The position numbers and the translations under genes were made by a program. Of a stretch of DNA of 64,000 nt, positions 51,223 through 64,000 are shown in pieces. The first letter of the stretch is position 1, and each line of letters opens with the position of its first letter. Source of the DNA: Achromobacter aegrifaciens (lineage in GTDB: Bacteria > Pseudomonadota > Gammaproteobacteria > Burkholderiales > Burkholderiaceae_B); assembly GCF_902859735.1 (NCBI RefSeq), contig NZ_CADIJY010000005.1, positions 248,001 to 312,000 on the forward strand, in the 5' to 3' direction. The notes under the pieces were generated by a model that had not been told where the DNA came from, made no database searches, and worked only from the letters and a program-made list of their open reading frames with translations.

Positions 51223-52497
51223 TTATTGGAAGACGTGCGAGATCACGGCGGGCTTGCCCGCCTTGACCTCCAGCGTCATGCGGTACGGGGGCAGATCGGC
51301 GTTGCGCAGCACCACCTGGTACTTGCCGGGTATCAGCCGCAGTTCCTTGACGGGCGGACTGATGCCCCGCGCCACGCCATTGATCCAGACCTCGCCCCAA
51401 GGGCGGATGTCCAACCGCACCAGCACGGGAACCGGCTTGGGCTTCGGAGCCTCTTCGGCCACGGCGGGAGTCTCGGCCGGCGCGGCCGCGGGCGGAGTTG
51501 ACGTAGTCCCAGACGCCTCGGCTGGCACCGCCGGCTGAGCCGGGGTGTCGCTCTGGGCGGGTGCGCTTCCCGCGACTGGGGGTTGAGGTGCGGTTTCCTG
51601 CGGGGTTCGAACCTCGGGCAGCGACGGCGGCACCGCAGACGCGGCTCCCGGCGCCGGTTGCGATGGCGATGGCGGCGGCAGGGGATGCACCGCTGGCGGG
51701 TTCGGCTGGACCACTTCGGACCGGGTAATCAGCGCATTCGGCGCACCCATTCCCGACTCGAACCAGGCGTAAACGCCCGCGCCGATCAACGCCACGATGA
51801 GCAGCAGAACCAGCAGGGGATGGCGTCCGCGCGCAGGTTGATGCGCTGCGGCGGCAGCGGCGGGTGCCGCGCGCGAAGCCGGCGCCGGAATCACCGGGTC
51901 CGGCGCCGTTTCGACCGGCGCGGCGATGCCCAGCATGCCTGCCAGGTCGGCCAGCGTCTGCGGGCGGTCGGCGGGCGCCATGGCCAGGCCGGCGTCGATC
52001 ACTGCCAGGAAGTCCTGGCTGTACTTCGGCAAACCCAGGGACGCAAGCGGCTCGTAGGTATCTTCCGCCCGGCGTTCAGGCGCCGGGGCGGGCTTGCTGC
52101 CGATGACCAGCGTATGCATCACCGCGCACAGGGCGTAGATGTCGCTCCAGGGGCCGCGCGGCCATTCCATCGAATCCGTGTAGAGTTCGAACGGCGCAAA
52201 ACCCGGGGTCGGCGTGCGGGTAGCACGGCGCGAACGCGCCACGACCAGTTCAGGCACCAGATGGGCACGGGCGTTTTCGTCCATACCCACCGTATCCAGC
52301 GAAATATCGCCGCAGATTTCACCTTGGGCATGCAGCGCCATCAAGGACGGCAGCAGATCGGACAAAAGCCGCTTGATGCGGGTTTCCGGCACCCCCCCCG
52401 CCGTGCTGGCGGCGATGGCGCTCAGCGGACGCAGTGCAAGCGGCGCGGCGCCGGAAAAGGGGCCACGCGGCGTCAGGAGGCCGGCGGAAGAAGACAT
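51223..52497 (-). CDS. Membrane pseudokinase: half Ser/Thr kinase fold with periplasmic PEGA domain
   Basis: The 424-residue protein has a cytoplasmic kinase-like C-lobe only (about 35-190). The catalytic loop reads CGDISLDT (D64) instead of HRDxKxxN, there is no DFG, but APFE, SDIYALCAVMHTL and the subdomain XI Arg (PADRP) are kept. The N-lobe with the Gly loop and ATP-anchoring Lys is absent. A membrane segment (about 226-247), a long Pro/Ala linker and a C-terminal PEGA domain (about 357-424) follow. It is probably a non-catalytic signalling scaffold. It is convergent with the CHASE2 kinase. Confidence 0.8.
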   Translation of the reverse strand: MSSSAGLLTPRGPFSGAAPLALRPLSAIAASTAGGVPETRIKRLLSDLLPSLMALHAQGEICGDISLDTVGMDENARAHLVPELVVARSRRATRTPTPGFAPFELYTDSMEWPRGPWSDIYALCAVMHTLVIGSKPAPAPERRAEDTYEPLASLGLPKYSQDFLAVIDAGLAMAPADRPQTLADLAGMLGIAAPVETAPDPVIPAPASRAAPAAAAAAHQPARGRHPLLVLLLIVALIGAGVYAWFESGMGAPNALITRSEVVQPNPPAVHPLPPPSPSQPAPGAASAVPPSLPEVRTPQETAPQPPVAGSAPAQSDTPAQPAVPAEASGTTSTPPAAAPAETPAVAEEAPKPKPVPVLVRLDIRPWGEVWINGVARGISPPVKELRLIPGKYQVVLRNADLPPYRMTLEVKAGKPAVISHVFQ

Positions 52498-52652
52498 GAT
52501 CGGGACTGCGCTGTCGCGCGACAGCTGAATTAACTATGGAATAAGGCGAATATTATCCAATCCGCACCGCAAGGACATTGCCGAAAATGTCCGAGCGCAT
52601 CAGGCTGTGGCACGATAGCGTACCGCTAAACCCCTCTACACCTTTGGAAGCC

Positions 52653-53048
52653 ATGAAAATTCGCGTTCTGAGTAGTCTGCTCGGCTTATCGGCCCTGCTG
52701 GCGGGCTGCGCCGGCGTCTCATCCCAAAAGCCGGAAGCGCCTCCCACCGCGGAAGCCCTGGACCAGCTGCAGCAGGTACGCGACAAATACAGCGCCGGCC
52801 GCTACGGAGAAGTCATCCGCGGCGTCGCCACCTCCGACGCCCTGGCCACCTCCACCAAGGCGGTACGCATCGAGGCCTACAAGCTGCAGGCGTTCAGCTA
52901 CTGCGTAAGCAAGTATCCGCGGCTGTGCGAAGACAGCTTCGCCCGCATTCTGGCGCTGGACCCCGCTTTCGAACTGGCGCCCAACGAAGCCGGCCATCCC
53001 GTCTGGGGGCCCGTGTTCCGGCACGCGCAGGCGCAGGTCGCAAAGTAA
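52653..53048 (+). CDS. Small lipoprotein, possibly TssQ-like
   Basis: Lipoprotein of 131 residues with a signal peptide and lipobox LLAGC (Cys about 18), then a helical TPR-like domain (YSAGRYGEVIRG ... FARILALDPAFELAPNEAGHP). From memory it resembles small betaproteobacterial lipoproteins annotated as type VI secretion associated (TssQ family); this is unverified and no other T6SS gene is in the window. ATG 52653 with GGAAG is preferred over an earlier in-frame start. Divergent from the pseudokinase gene (155 bp). Confidence 0.75.
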   Translation: MKIRVLSSLLGLSALLAGCAGVSSQKPEAPPTAEALDQLQQVRDKYSAGRYGEVIRGVATSDALATSTKAVRIEAYKLQAFSYCVSKYPRLCEDSFARILALDPAFELAPNEAGHPVWGPVFRHAQAQVAK

Positions 53049-53067
53049 GCTCCCCTGCGCCAGACAA

Positions 53068-53101
53068 AAAAAGGCCGCTGATTCGCATCAGCGGCCTTTT
53101 T
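53068..53101. terminator. Bidirectional terminator between the lipoprotein gene and rpoC
   Basis: A perfect 15-bp stem (53068-53082 with 53087-53101) with a 4-nt loop, flanked by A-run and T-run. It ends both the lipoprotein transcript and the rpoBC transcript. Confidence 0.95.
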
Positions 53102-53156
53102 GATTCCGGGCATGCCGCGCCGGACTGCGCGCGGCATCCCTGCCGGGTGCTTCCGC

Positions 53157-56100
53157 TTATGCGGCGGAATCCTCGGCGCCCAGGTCGGAAGCCGGCGTTT
53201 CCGCATCCGAGCCCACCGTGACCGGCGAGTCTTCGAACGGGTTGGCCAGCTGGCGGGCTGCTTCGCGTTCCGCAGCCTCCAGCGCTTCCTTGTCCTTGCG
53301 GGCATGGTGGTAAGCCAAGCCGGTACCCGCCGGGATCAGGCGGCCGACGATGACGTTTTCCTTCAAGCCGCGCAGGTCGTCGCGCTTGCCCATGATGGCG
53401 GCTTCGGTCAGGACCCGGGTGGTTTCCTGGAACGAAGCGGCCGAGATGAACGAGTCGGTCGACAGCGAGGCCTTGGTGATACCCAGCAGCACGTTGTCGT
53501 AGCTGGCCGGACGGCGGTCTTCAGCCGTGACGCGGTCGTTCTCGTTCAACAGCTCGGAGCGCTCGACCTGCTCGCCCGGGATGAACTCGGTATCGCCGGC
53601 GTCGACGATGTTCACGCGACGCAGCATCTGGCGGACGATCACTTCAATGTGCTTGTCGTTGATCTTCACACCCTGCAGACGGTACACGTCCTGCACTTCG
53701 TCGACGATGTAGGTCGCCAGCTTCTCGATGCCTTGCAGGCGCAGGATGTCGTGGGGATCGGCCGGGCCGTCCACGATCATTTCGCCCTTGTTCACCACTT
53801 GGCCGTCGTGCACCAGAACCTGCTTTTCCTTCGGAATCAGGAACTCGTGGCTCACGCCTTCCAGGTCGGTAATGACCAGACGCTGCTTGCCCTTGGTGTC
53901 CTTGCCGAACGAGACCGTGCCGGTGACGTCGGCGAGCATGCCGGCATCCTTCGGCGAACGGGCTTCGAACAGCTCGGCCACGCGCGGCAGACCGCCGGTA
54001 ATGTCGCGGGTCTTTTGCGATTCTTGCGGAATACGCGCCAGAACTTCACCCACGGCAACCTGCTGGCCATCACGCACGGTAATCAGCGCGCCCACCGGGA
54101 ACGAGATGTTCACCGAGTGATCGGTGCCGGCGATCTTGACGTCTTCGCCGTTCTCGTTGACCAGCTTGATCTGCGGACGCATGACGATCTTGCCGCCACG
54201 GGTCTTCGGCGTGATGACGACGAGCGTCGACAGGCCGGTGACTTCGTCCACCTGCTTGGCAACGGTCACGCCTTCTTCGATGTTCTCGAAGCGGACGGCG
54301 CCGCCGTATTCCGACACGATCGGACGGGTCAGCGGATCCCAGGTCGCCAGGCGCGCGCCAGCCTTCACGGCTTCGCCATCGCCCACCAGCACGGTCGCGC
54401 CGTACGGGATCTTGTGGCGTTCGCGTTCGCGGCCGTTGTCGTCGAAGATCGCCAGTTCGCCGGAGCGCGAGATCGCCACGCGTTCGCCCTTGGCGTTCGT
54501 GACGTAGCGCATCGTGCTGGCAAAACCGACGGTACCGCTGGACTTGGTTTCCACCGCGCTGGCCAGGGCCGAACGCGATGCCGCGCCACCGATGTGGAAC
54601 GTACGCATCGTCAGCTGCGTGCCCGGTTCACCGATGGACTGGGCGGCGATGACGCCAACCGCTTCGCCCTGGTTGACCGGCGAGCCGCGGCCGAGGTCAC
54701 GGCCGTAGCAGTGCGCGCACAGGCCATGGCGCGTTTCGCAAGTCAGCGGCGTGCGGACCTTGACTTCGTCCACGCCGATGCGGTCGATGGTGTCGACCAT
54801 GTCTTCGTCCAGCAGGGTGCCGGCGACGATGGCCGTTTCCTGCGTGTCCGGGTTGACGATATCGACAGCAGCCACACGACCCAGGATGCGATCGCGCAAC
54901 GGTTCGATGACTTCACCGCCTTCGACCAGGGCCTTCATGTTGTAGCCCTGCGAGGTGCCGCAATCGTCCTCGGTGATCACCAAGTCTTGCGTCACGTCGA
55001 CCAGACGACGGGTCAGGTAGCCCGAGTTGGCGGTCTTCAGTGCCGTATCGGCCAGACCCTTACGCGCGCCGTGAGTCGAAATGAAGTACTGGAGTACGTT
55101 CAGGCCTTCACGGAAGTTCGCGGTAATCGGCGTTTCGATAATCGAGCCGTCCGGCTTGGCCATCAGGCCGCGCATACCGGCCAGCTGGCGGATCTGGGCG
55201 GCCGAACCGCGGGCGCCCGAGTCAGCCATCATGTAGATGGAGTTGAACGATTCCTGGCGCACTTCCTCGCCGTGACGGTTGATCACGGGCTCGGTGGCCA
55301 GTTGTTCCATCATCGCCTTGCCGACCTTGTCGCCGGCCTTGCCCCAGATGTCCACCACGTTGTTGTAGCGTTCCTGGGACGTGACCAGACCCGACGAGTA
55401 CTGCTTGTCGATTTCCTTCACTTCGCGGCTGGCTTCGGCCAGGATGCCTTCCTTGGCGGTCGGGATCAGCATGTCGCCCATGGCGATGGAGATACCGCCG
55501 CGCGTGGCCAGGCGGAAGCCCGACTGCATCAGCTTGTCAGCGAAGATCACGGTGTCGCGCAGGCCGCAGCGGCGGAACGACTGGTTGATCAGGCGCGAGA
55601 TTTCCTTCTTCTTCAGCGCCTTGTTCAGCACCGTGAAGGGCAGGCCCTTGGGCAGGATTTCGGACAGCAGCGCGCGGCCGACCGTCGTCTCGTGACGGCG
55701 GATCACCGGCTGCCATTCGCCGTTCTCGTCGCGCTCGTGTTCCTTCAGACGCACGGTGATGCGCGACTGCAGTTCGACTTCGCCGTTGTCGTAGGCGCGC
55801 TGCACTTCAGCGACGTCGGTGAAGAAGATGCCTTCGCCGCGGCCGTTGATGCGCTCGCGCGTCGTGTAGTACAGACCCAGCACGATGTCCTGGGACGGCA
55901 CGATCGACGGTTCGCCGTTGGCCGGGAACAGCACGTTGTTGGAGGCCAGCATCAGCGTGCGCGCTTCCAGCTGGGCTTCCAGCGACAGCGGCACGTGAAC
56001 GGCCATCTGGTCACCGTCGAAGTCGGCGTTGAACGCCGCGCAAACCAGCGGGTGCAGCTGGATCGCCTTGCCTTCGATCAGGACCGGCTCGAACGCCTGG

Positions 56101-57400
56101 ATGCCCAAACGGTGCAGCGTGGGCGCACGGTTCAGCATGACCGGGTGTTCGCGGATGACTTCTTCCAGGATGTCCCAGACCACCGGTTCCTGGCTTTCCA
56201 CCAGCTTCTTGGCAGCCTTGATGGTCGTGGCCAGGCCCATCATCTCCAGACGATTGAAGATGAACGGCTTGAACAGTTCCAGGGCCATCAGCTTGGGCAG
56301 GCCGCACTGATGCAGCTTGAGCTGCGGACCCACCACGATGACCGAACGGCCCGAGTAGTCGACGCGCTTGCCCAGCAGGTTCTGACGGAAACGACCGCTC
56401 TTGCCCTTGATCATGTCGGCCAGGGACTTGAGCTGGCGCTTGTTGGCGCCGGTCATGGCCTTGCCGCGGCGACCGTTGTCCAGCAGCGAGTCGACGGCTT
56501 CCTGCAGCATCCGCTTTTCGTTGCGCAGGATGATTTCCGGAGCCTTCAGCTCCAGCAGGCGCTTCAAGCGGTTGTTGCGGTTGATGACGCGGCGGTACAG
56601 GTCGTTCAGGTCGGAGGTCGCGAAGCGGCCGCCGTCCAGCGGCACCAGCGGACGCAGGTCCGGCGGCAGCACGGGCAGCACTTCCATGACCATCCACTCG
56701 GCCTTGATGCCGGACTTCTGGAAGCCTTCCAGCACCTTCAGGCGCTTGGAGATCTTCTTGATCTTGGCTTCCGAGCTGGTGGCCTTCAGTTCGCCGCGCA
56801 GCGTTTCCACTTCGCGGTCGATGTCGATGGTGCGCAGCAGTTCGCGCACGGCTTCCGCGCCCATCAGGGCACGGAAGTCGTCGCCGTACTCTTCGGTCTT
56901 GGCGAGGAAATCGTCATCCGACATGATCTGGCCGCGCTTGAGCGGCGTCATGCCGGGTTCGATCACGCACCAGGCTTCGAAGTACAGAACGCGTTCGATG
57001 TCGCGCAGGGTCATGTCGAGCACCATGCCCAGACGCGACGGCAGGCTCTTCAGGAACCAGATGTGCGCGACGGGGCTGGCCAGCTCGATGTGGCCCATGC
57101 GTTCACGGCGGACCTTGGCGACGGTGACTTCCACGCCGCACTTTTCGCAGATCACGCCGCGATGCTTCAGGCGCTTGTACTTGCCGCACAAGCACTCGTA
57201 GTCTTTGATCGGGCCAAAGATCTTGGAGCAGAACAGGCCGTCGCGCTCGGGCTTGAACGTACGGTAGTTGATGGTCTCGGGCTTGCGAACTTCGCCGTAG
57301 GACCACGAACGGATCTTCTCGGGCGAGGCGATGCCGATCTTGATGGCATCGAACTGCTCGTCTTGCGAGACTTGCTTAAAGAGGTCGAGTAGCGCTTTCA

Positions 57401-57401
<1 letters not shown>
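53157..57401 (-). CDS. rpoC: RNA polymerase subunit beta-prime
   Basis: The 1414-residue catalytic subunit has the active-site motif NADFDGDQM, an N-terminal zinc site in [19 protein letters not shown] and a second zinc cluster in [13 protein letters not shown]. Length is normal for betaproteobacteria. The start overlaps the rpoB stop by one base (TAATG), so it is coupled. Confidence 0.99.
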
Positions 57402-61513
<4,112 letters not shown>

Positions 61514-61570
61514 GAGCACTCCGACTCGAGGTTGCATGGGCCGTCAACCACGGCCCCAGGTGATACGACT

Positions 61571-61618
61571 CCAGGAAACCCCCCTGTAAAGGGCATACCC
61601 CCAGTAGGGGTTTCCTGG
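61571..61618 (-). promoter_or_regulatory. Strong stem-loop upstream of rpoB
   Basis: A 12-bp perfect stem (61571-61582 with 61607-61618) lies about 58 nt before the rpoB start codon. Its position resembles that of the RNase III processing hairpin in the E. coli rplL-rpoB spacer; a processing role here is inference. Confidence 0.55.
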
Positions 61619-61628
61619 AAACGCAAAA

Positions 61629-61661
61629 GCCCGGGGACTGCAAACTGCGCTGTCCCCGGGC
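61629..61661 (-). terminator. Attenuator-like terminator between rplL and rpoB
   Basis: A 10-bp GC stem (61629-61638 with 61652-61661), followed on the minus strand by a short U-rich tract, 15 bp after the rplL stop. Partial termination here would give the usual excess of L7/L12 over RNA polymerase. Confidence 0.75.
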
Positions 61662-61676
61662 AAATTGACGCAGGTC

Positions 61677-62057
61677 TTACTTGACTTCGACCTTGGCGCC
61701 AGCTTCTTCCAGCTTCTTCTTGGCGGCTTCGGCGTCAGCCTTGGCCACAGCTTCCTTGACGGGCTTCGGAGCGCCGTCGACCAGGTCCTTGGCTTCCTTC
61801 AGACCCAGACCGGTCAGCTCGCGCACGGCCTTGATGACGCTAACCTTGTTGGCGCCGGCGTCGGTCAGGACGACGGTGAACTCGGTTTGCTCTTCAGCGG
61901 CGGCGGCAGCGCCACCAGCAGCGGGAGCAGCGACAGCGACAGCGGCGGCAGCAGCCGACACGCCGAACTTCTCTTCCATTTCCTTGATCAGCTCGGACAG
62001 CTCGAGCACGGTCATGCCAGCGATGGCGTCAAGGATTTCAGCTTTGTTAAGTGCCAT
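61677..62057 (-). CDS. rplL: 50S ribosomal protein L7/L12
   Basis: Stalk protein of 126 residues with an N-terminal dimer domain, an Ala/Val-rich hinge (about 36-53) and the C-domain that recruits translation GTPases ([24 protein letters not shown]). It lies 81 bp after rplJ. Confidence 0.99.
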   Translation of the reverse strand: MALNKAEILDAIAGMTVLELSELIKEMEEKFGVSAAAAAVAVAAPAAGGAAAAAEEQTEFTVVLTDAGANKVSVIKAVRELTGLGLKEAKDLVDGAPKPVKEAVAKADAEAAKKKLEEAGAKVEVK

Positions 62058-62138
62058 TTTTCAGAACTCCAAATATTTTGGTAATGCCAGGGTTTGGGTG
62101 TCGCTCGGTCGTTCAGCGAATTCCGGACAGCAGGGCGA

Positions 62139-62663
62139 TTAAGCCGCTGCCTTCTGGTCGCGCACGGCGGCGAGGCCACGGGCGAACTTGGTCGGAACTT
62201 CGTTGAGCGTACGCACGAATTGCGCGATGGGGGCTTGCATGGTGCCCAGCAGCTTCGACAGCAACTCTTCGCGCGAGGGCATGGTGGCCAGGGCCTTCAC
62301 GCCTTCTTGGTTCAACAGGCTGTTGGGCAGCGAGCCCGCCTTGATGACCAGCTTGTCGTTGCTTTTCGCGAAACCTGCGAGGACCTTGGCCGCCGCGACC
62401 GGATCAGCGCTGATGCCATAGATCAGCGGACCGGTCAGTTGCTCAGCCAACGGCTCGAAAGCCGTGCCGGCAACAGCACGACGGGCCAGCGAGTTCTTCA
62501 GAACACGCAGATACACGCCCGATTCACGCGCAGTTTTGCGCAGTACGGTGACAGAGGCGACGTCCAGACCACGGTACTCAGCGATAACAATCGATTGGGC
62601 CTTGGCGACTTCCGCCGAGACTTCCTCGATCACCACCGCTTTCTCTTGACGATTGAGACTCAC
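62139..62663 (-). CDS. rplJ: 50S ribosomal protein L10
   Basis: Stalk base of 174 residues starting [15 protein letters not shown] at a GTG codon (62663) with an upstream GGAG. The C-terminal helix binds L7/L12 dimers. Preceded by a 249-bp spacer with hairpins that likely forms the L10 autoregulatory leader. Confidence 0.98.
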   Translation of the reverse strand: MSLNRQEKAVVIEEVSAEVAKAQSIVIAEYRGLDVASVTVLRKTARESGVYLRVLKNSLARRAVAGTAFEPLAEQLTGPLIYGISADPVAAAKVLAGFAKSNDKLVIKAGSLPNSLLNQEGVKALATMPSREELLSKLLGTMQAPIAQFVRTLNEVPTKFARGLAAVRDQKAAA

Positions 62664-62912
62664 GGTTTGAACACTCCATCAAAAGACGCCTGGGGCCTGA
62701 GCCTTGCGCGTCAACCGAATGCGGCGCCTGGTCGAGTTCTTCGTGTAAAGAAATCTTCCTGGGGACGCCGTCTACGCTGGATCCGAACCTTACGGGCTTC
62801 GGTATTAAGCGGAGGGGTCCGGTACTGCTTGAACCACCCTGCTCCAGCGGTCTTTGACAGCAACATCCGGAGGAATCCGGATGCAGCCCAAAGTACGTTT
62901 ACAGCTATCGGC
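62664..62912 (-). promoter_or_regulatory. Probable L10 autoregulatory leader in the rplA-rplJ spacer
   Basis: The 249-bp spacer has no gene. On the minus strand it can form ATCCGG-N6-CCGGAT (62865-62882) and a stem of CCGAA with TTCGG (62783-62787 with 62798-62802). In many bacteria L10-L12 binds such a leader to repress rplJL. Fit to the known consensus was not tested. Confidence 0.55.
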
Positions 62913-63611
62913 TTAGTTGGCCGACAGCGAGGCAATTTCCACGCGCGCACCGCCGCCCATCGTGGACGAAACGGCCAGCTTGCGCAGGTAAATGCCCTTG
63001 GCAGCTGCGGGACGAGCCTTTTGCAGGGCGTCGACCAGAGCGGCCAGGTTGGTTTGCAGCTGTTCCACGCCGAACGACGCGCGGCCGATCGTTGCGTGGA
63101 TGATGCCAGCCTTGTCGGTGCGGTACTGAACCTGACCGGCCTTGGCGTTCTTGACAGCGGTAGCGACGTCCGGGGTCACGGTGCCGACCTTCGGGTTCGG
63201 CATCAGGCCACGGGGGCCCAGGATCTGACCCAGGGCACCCACGACACGCATCGTGTCGGGCGAGGCGATGACCACGTCGAAGTCCATTTGACCGGCCTTG
63301 ATCTGGTCAGCCAGGTCGTCCAGACCGACGATGTCGGCGCCAGCGGCCTTGGCGGCTTCAGCCTTGTCGCCTTGGGCGAACACGGCCACGCGAACCGACT
63401 TGCCGGTGCCGGCGGGCAGAACGACCGAGCCGCGAACCAGTTGGTCCGACTTCTTCGGGTCGATGCCGAGCTGCACGGCCACGTCAATGGATTCATTGAA
63501 CTTGGCGACGGCGGTTTCCTTGACCAGGGTCAGGGCTTCAGCGACCGGATACAGCTTGGTGCGGTCGATCTTCTGCGCAATGGCGGCGGCGCGCTTGGAC
63601 AGTTTTGCCAT
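62913..63611 (-). CDS. rplA: 50S ribosomal protein L1
   Basis: Protein of the L1 stalk at the E site, 232 residues, with [27 protein letters not shown]-type start and the [30 protein letters not shown] segment. In E. coli it represses the rplKA pair. It starts 2 bp after rplK. Confidence 0.99.
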   Translation of the reverse strand: MAKLSKRAAAIAQKIDRTKLYPVAEALTLVKETAVAKFNESIDVAVQLGIDPKKSDQLVRGSVVLPAGTGKSVRVAVFAQGDKAEAAKAAGADIVGLDDLADQIKAGQMDFDVVIASPDTMRVVGALGQILGPRGLMPNPKVGTVTPDVATAVKNAKAGQVQYRTDKAGIIHATIGRASFGVEQLQTNLAALVDALQKARPAAAKGIYLRKLAVSSTMGGGARVEIASLSAN

Positions 63612-63613
63612 GA

Positions 63614-64000
63614 TTAGATCCCCTCAACCGTGATGCCCATGCTGCGGGCGCTGCCAGCGATCGTACGCACGGCGGCGTCCAGATCAGCGGCGGTCAGATC
63701 GGGGCCCTTGGCCTTGGCGATCTCTTCAGCTTGAGCGCGGGTCAGCGTGCCGACCTTGTCGGTATGCGGCTTGGACGAACCCTTTTGCACGCCGGCGGCC
63801 TTCTTGATGAGGACCGTCGCGGGCGGGGTCTTCATGATGAAGGTGAAGCTCTTGTCGGCGAAGGCGGTGATCACCACCGGAATCGGCAGACCAGGCTCCA
63901 TGCCTTGGGTCTTGGCGTTGAACGCCTTGCAGAATTCCATGATGTTCAGGCCACGCTGACCCAGGGCCGGGCCAATCGGGGGGGAGGGGTTAGCCTTACC
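63614..64000 (-). CDS. rplK: 50S ribosomal protein L11 (5' end outside window)
   Basis: GTPase-centre protein. The visible 129 codons begin inside the N-domain ([19 protein letters not shown]) and run to the stop. An internal ATG would give a 108-residue form, but the conserved residues before it show the true start is beyond the window edge, about 15 codons away by family length. Confidence 0.98.
   Translation of the reverse strand, partial: GKANPSPPIGPALGQRGLNIMEFCKAFNAKTQGMEPGLPIPVVITAFADKSFTFIMKTPPATVLIKKAAGVQKGSSKPHTDKVGTLTRAQAEEIAKAKGPDLTAADLDAAVRTIAGSARSMGITVEGI

Noticed and set aside
53100-57392. A 1430-codon open frame antisense to rpoC
   Set aside because: It mirrors rpoC in a GC-rich genome, where the opposite strand often stays open; its product is His/Asp/Leu-rich and shows no domain.

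Overview
This 64 kb GC-rich window comes from a betaproteobacterial chromosome. The protein sequences, the gene order and the large number of HAAT/Liv transporters suggest the Alcaligenaceae (Achromobacter/Bordetella type). That assignment is by recognition only; no database search was possible. No transposase, tRNA, rRNA, CRISPR array, phage gene or plasmid origin was found.

The backbone is the ribosomal protein and RNA polymerase superregion, all on the minus strand and read from right to left. It runs rplK (5' end outside the window)-rplA-rplJ-rplL-rpoB-rpoC, then the str operon rpsL-rpsG-fusA-tuf-rpsJ, then the S10 operon rplC-rplD-rplW-rplB-rpsS-rplV-rpsC-rplP-rpmC-rpsQ, then the spc and alpha operons from rplN to rplQ. 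The order is canonical, but the block is cut in several places. About 7 kb of signalling genes lies between rpoC and rpsL. A terminator plus a new promoter and structured leader separates rpsJ from rplC. About 10 kb of metabolic and transport genes lies between rpsQ and rplN, with a terminator after rpsQ and a strong promoter candidate before rplN.

The signalling block (46045-53048) has two divergent OmpR-type regulators, one with a degenerate receiver. It also has a LysM-FecR periplasmic protein, a CHASE2-PAS histidine kinase, a membrane pseudokinase with half a kinase fold and a C-terminal PEGA domain, and a small lipoprotein. It looks like an envelope-sensing system and is the least explained part of the window.

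The block inside the S10/spc junction (25551-35376) has an AspH/LpxO-type beta-hydroxylase, an aldehyde dehydrogenase, an AraC-type regulator, an alpha/beta hydrolase with a complete five-gene HAAT transporter, and a small periplasmic protein.

To the left of rplQ are a HIT protein, cutA-dsbD, and an IclR regulator divergent from an FAD dehydrogenase-SDR-HAAT transporter operon (with a LivM-LivG fusion). These are followed by a DMT permease, hemB, engB, a diheme cytochrome c4 and the start of resB. The two transporter loci look like independently regulated uptake-and-catabolism modules for unidentified organic acids or ketones.
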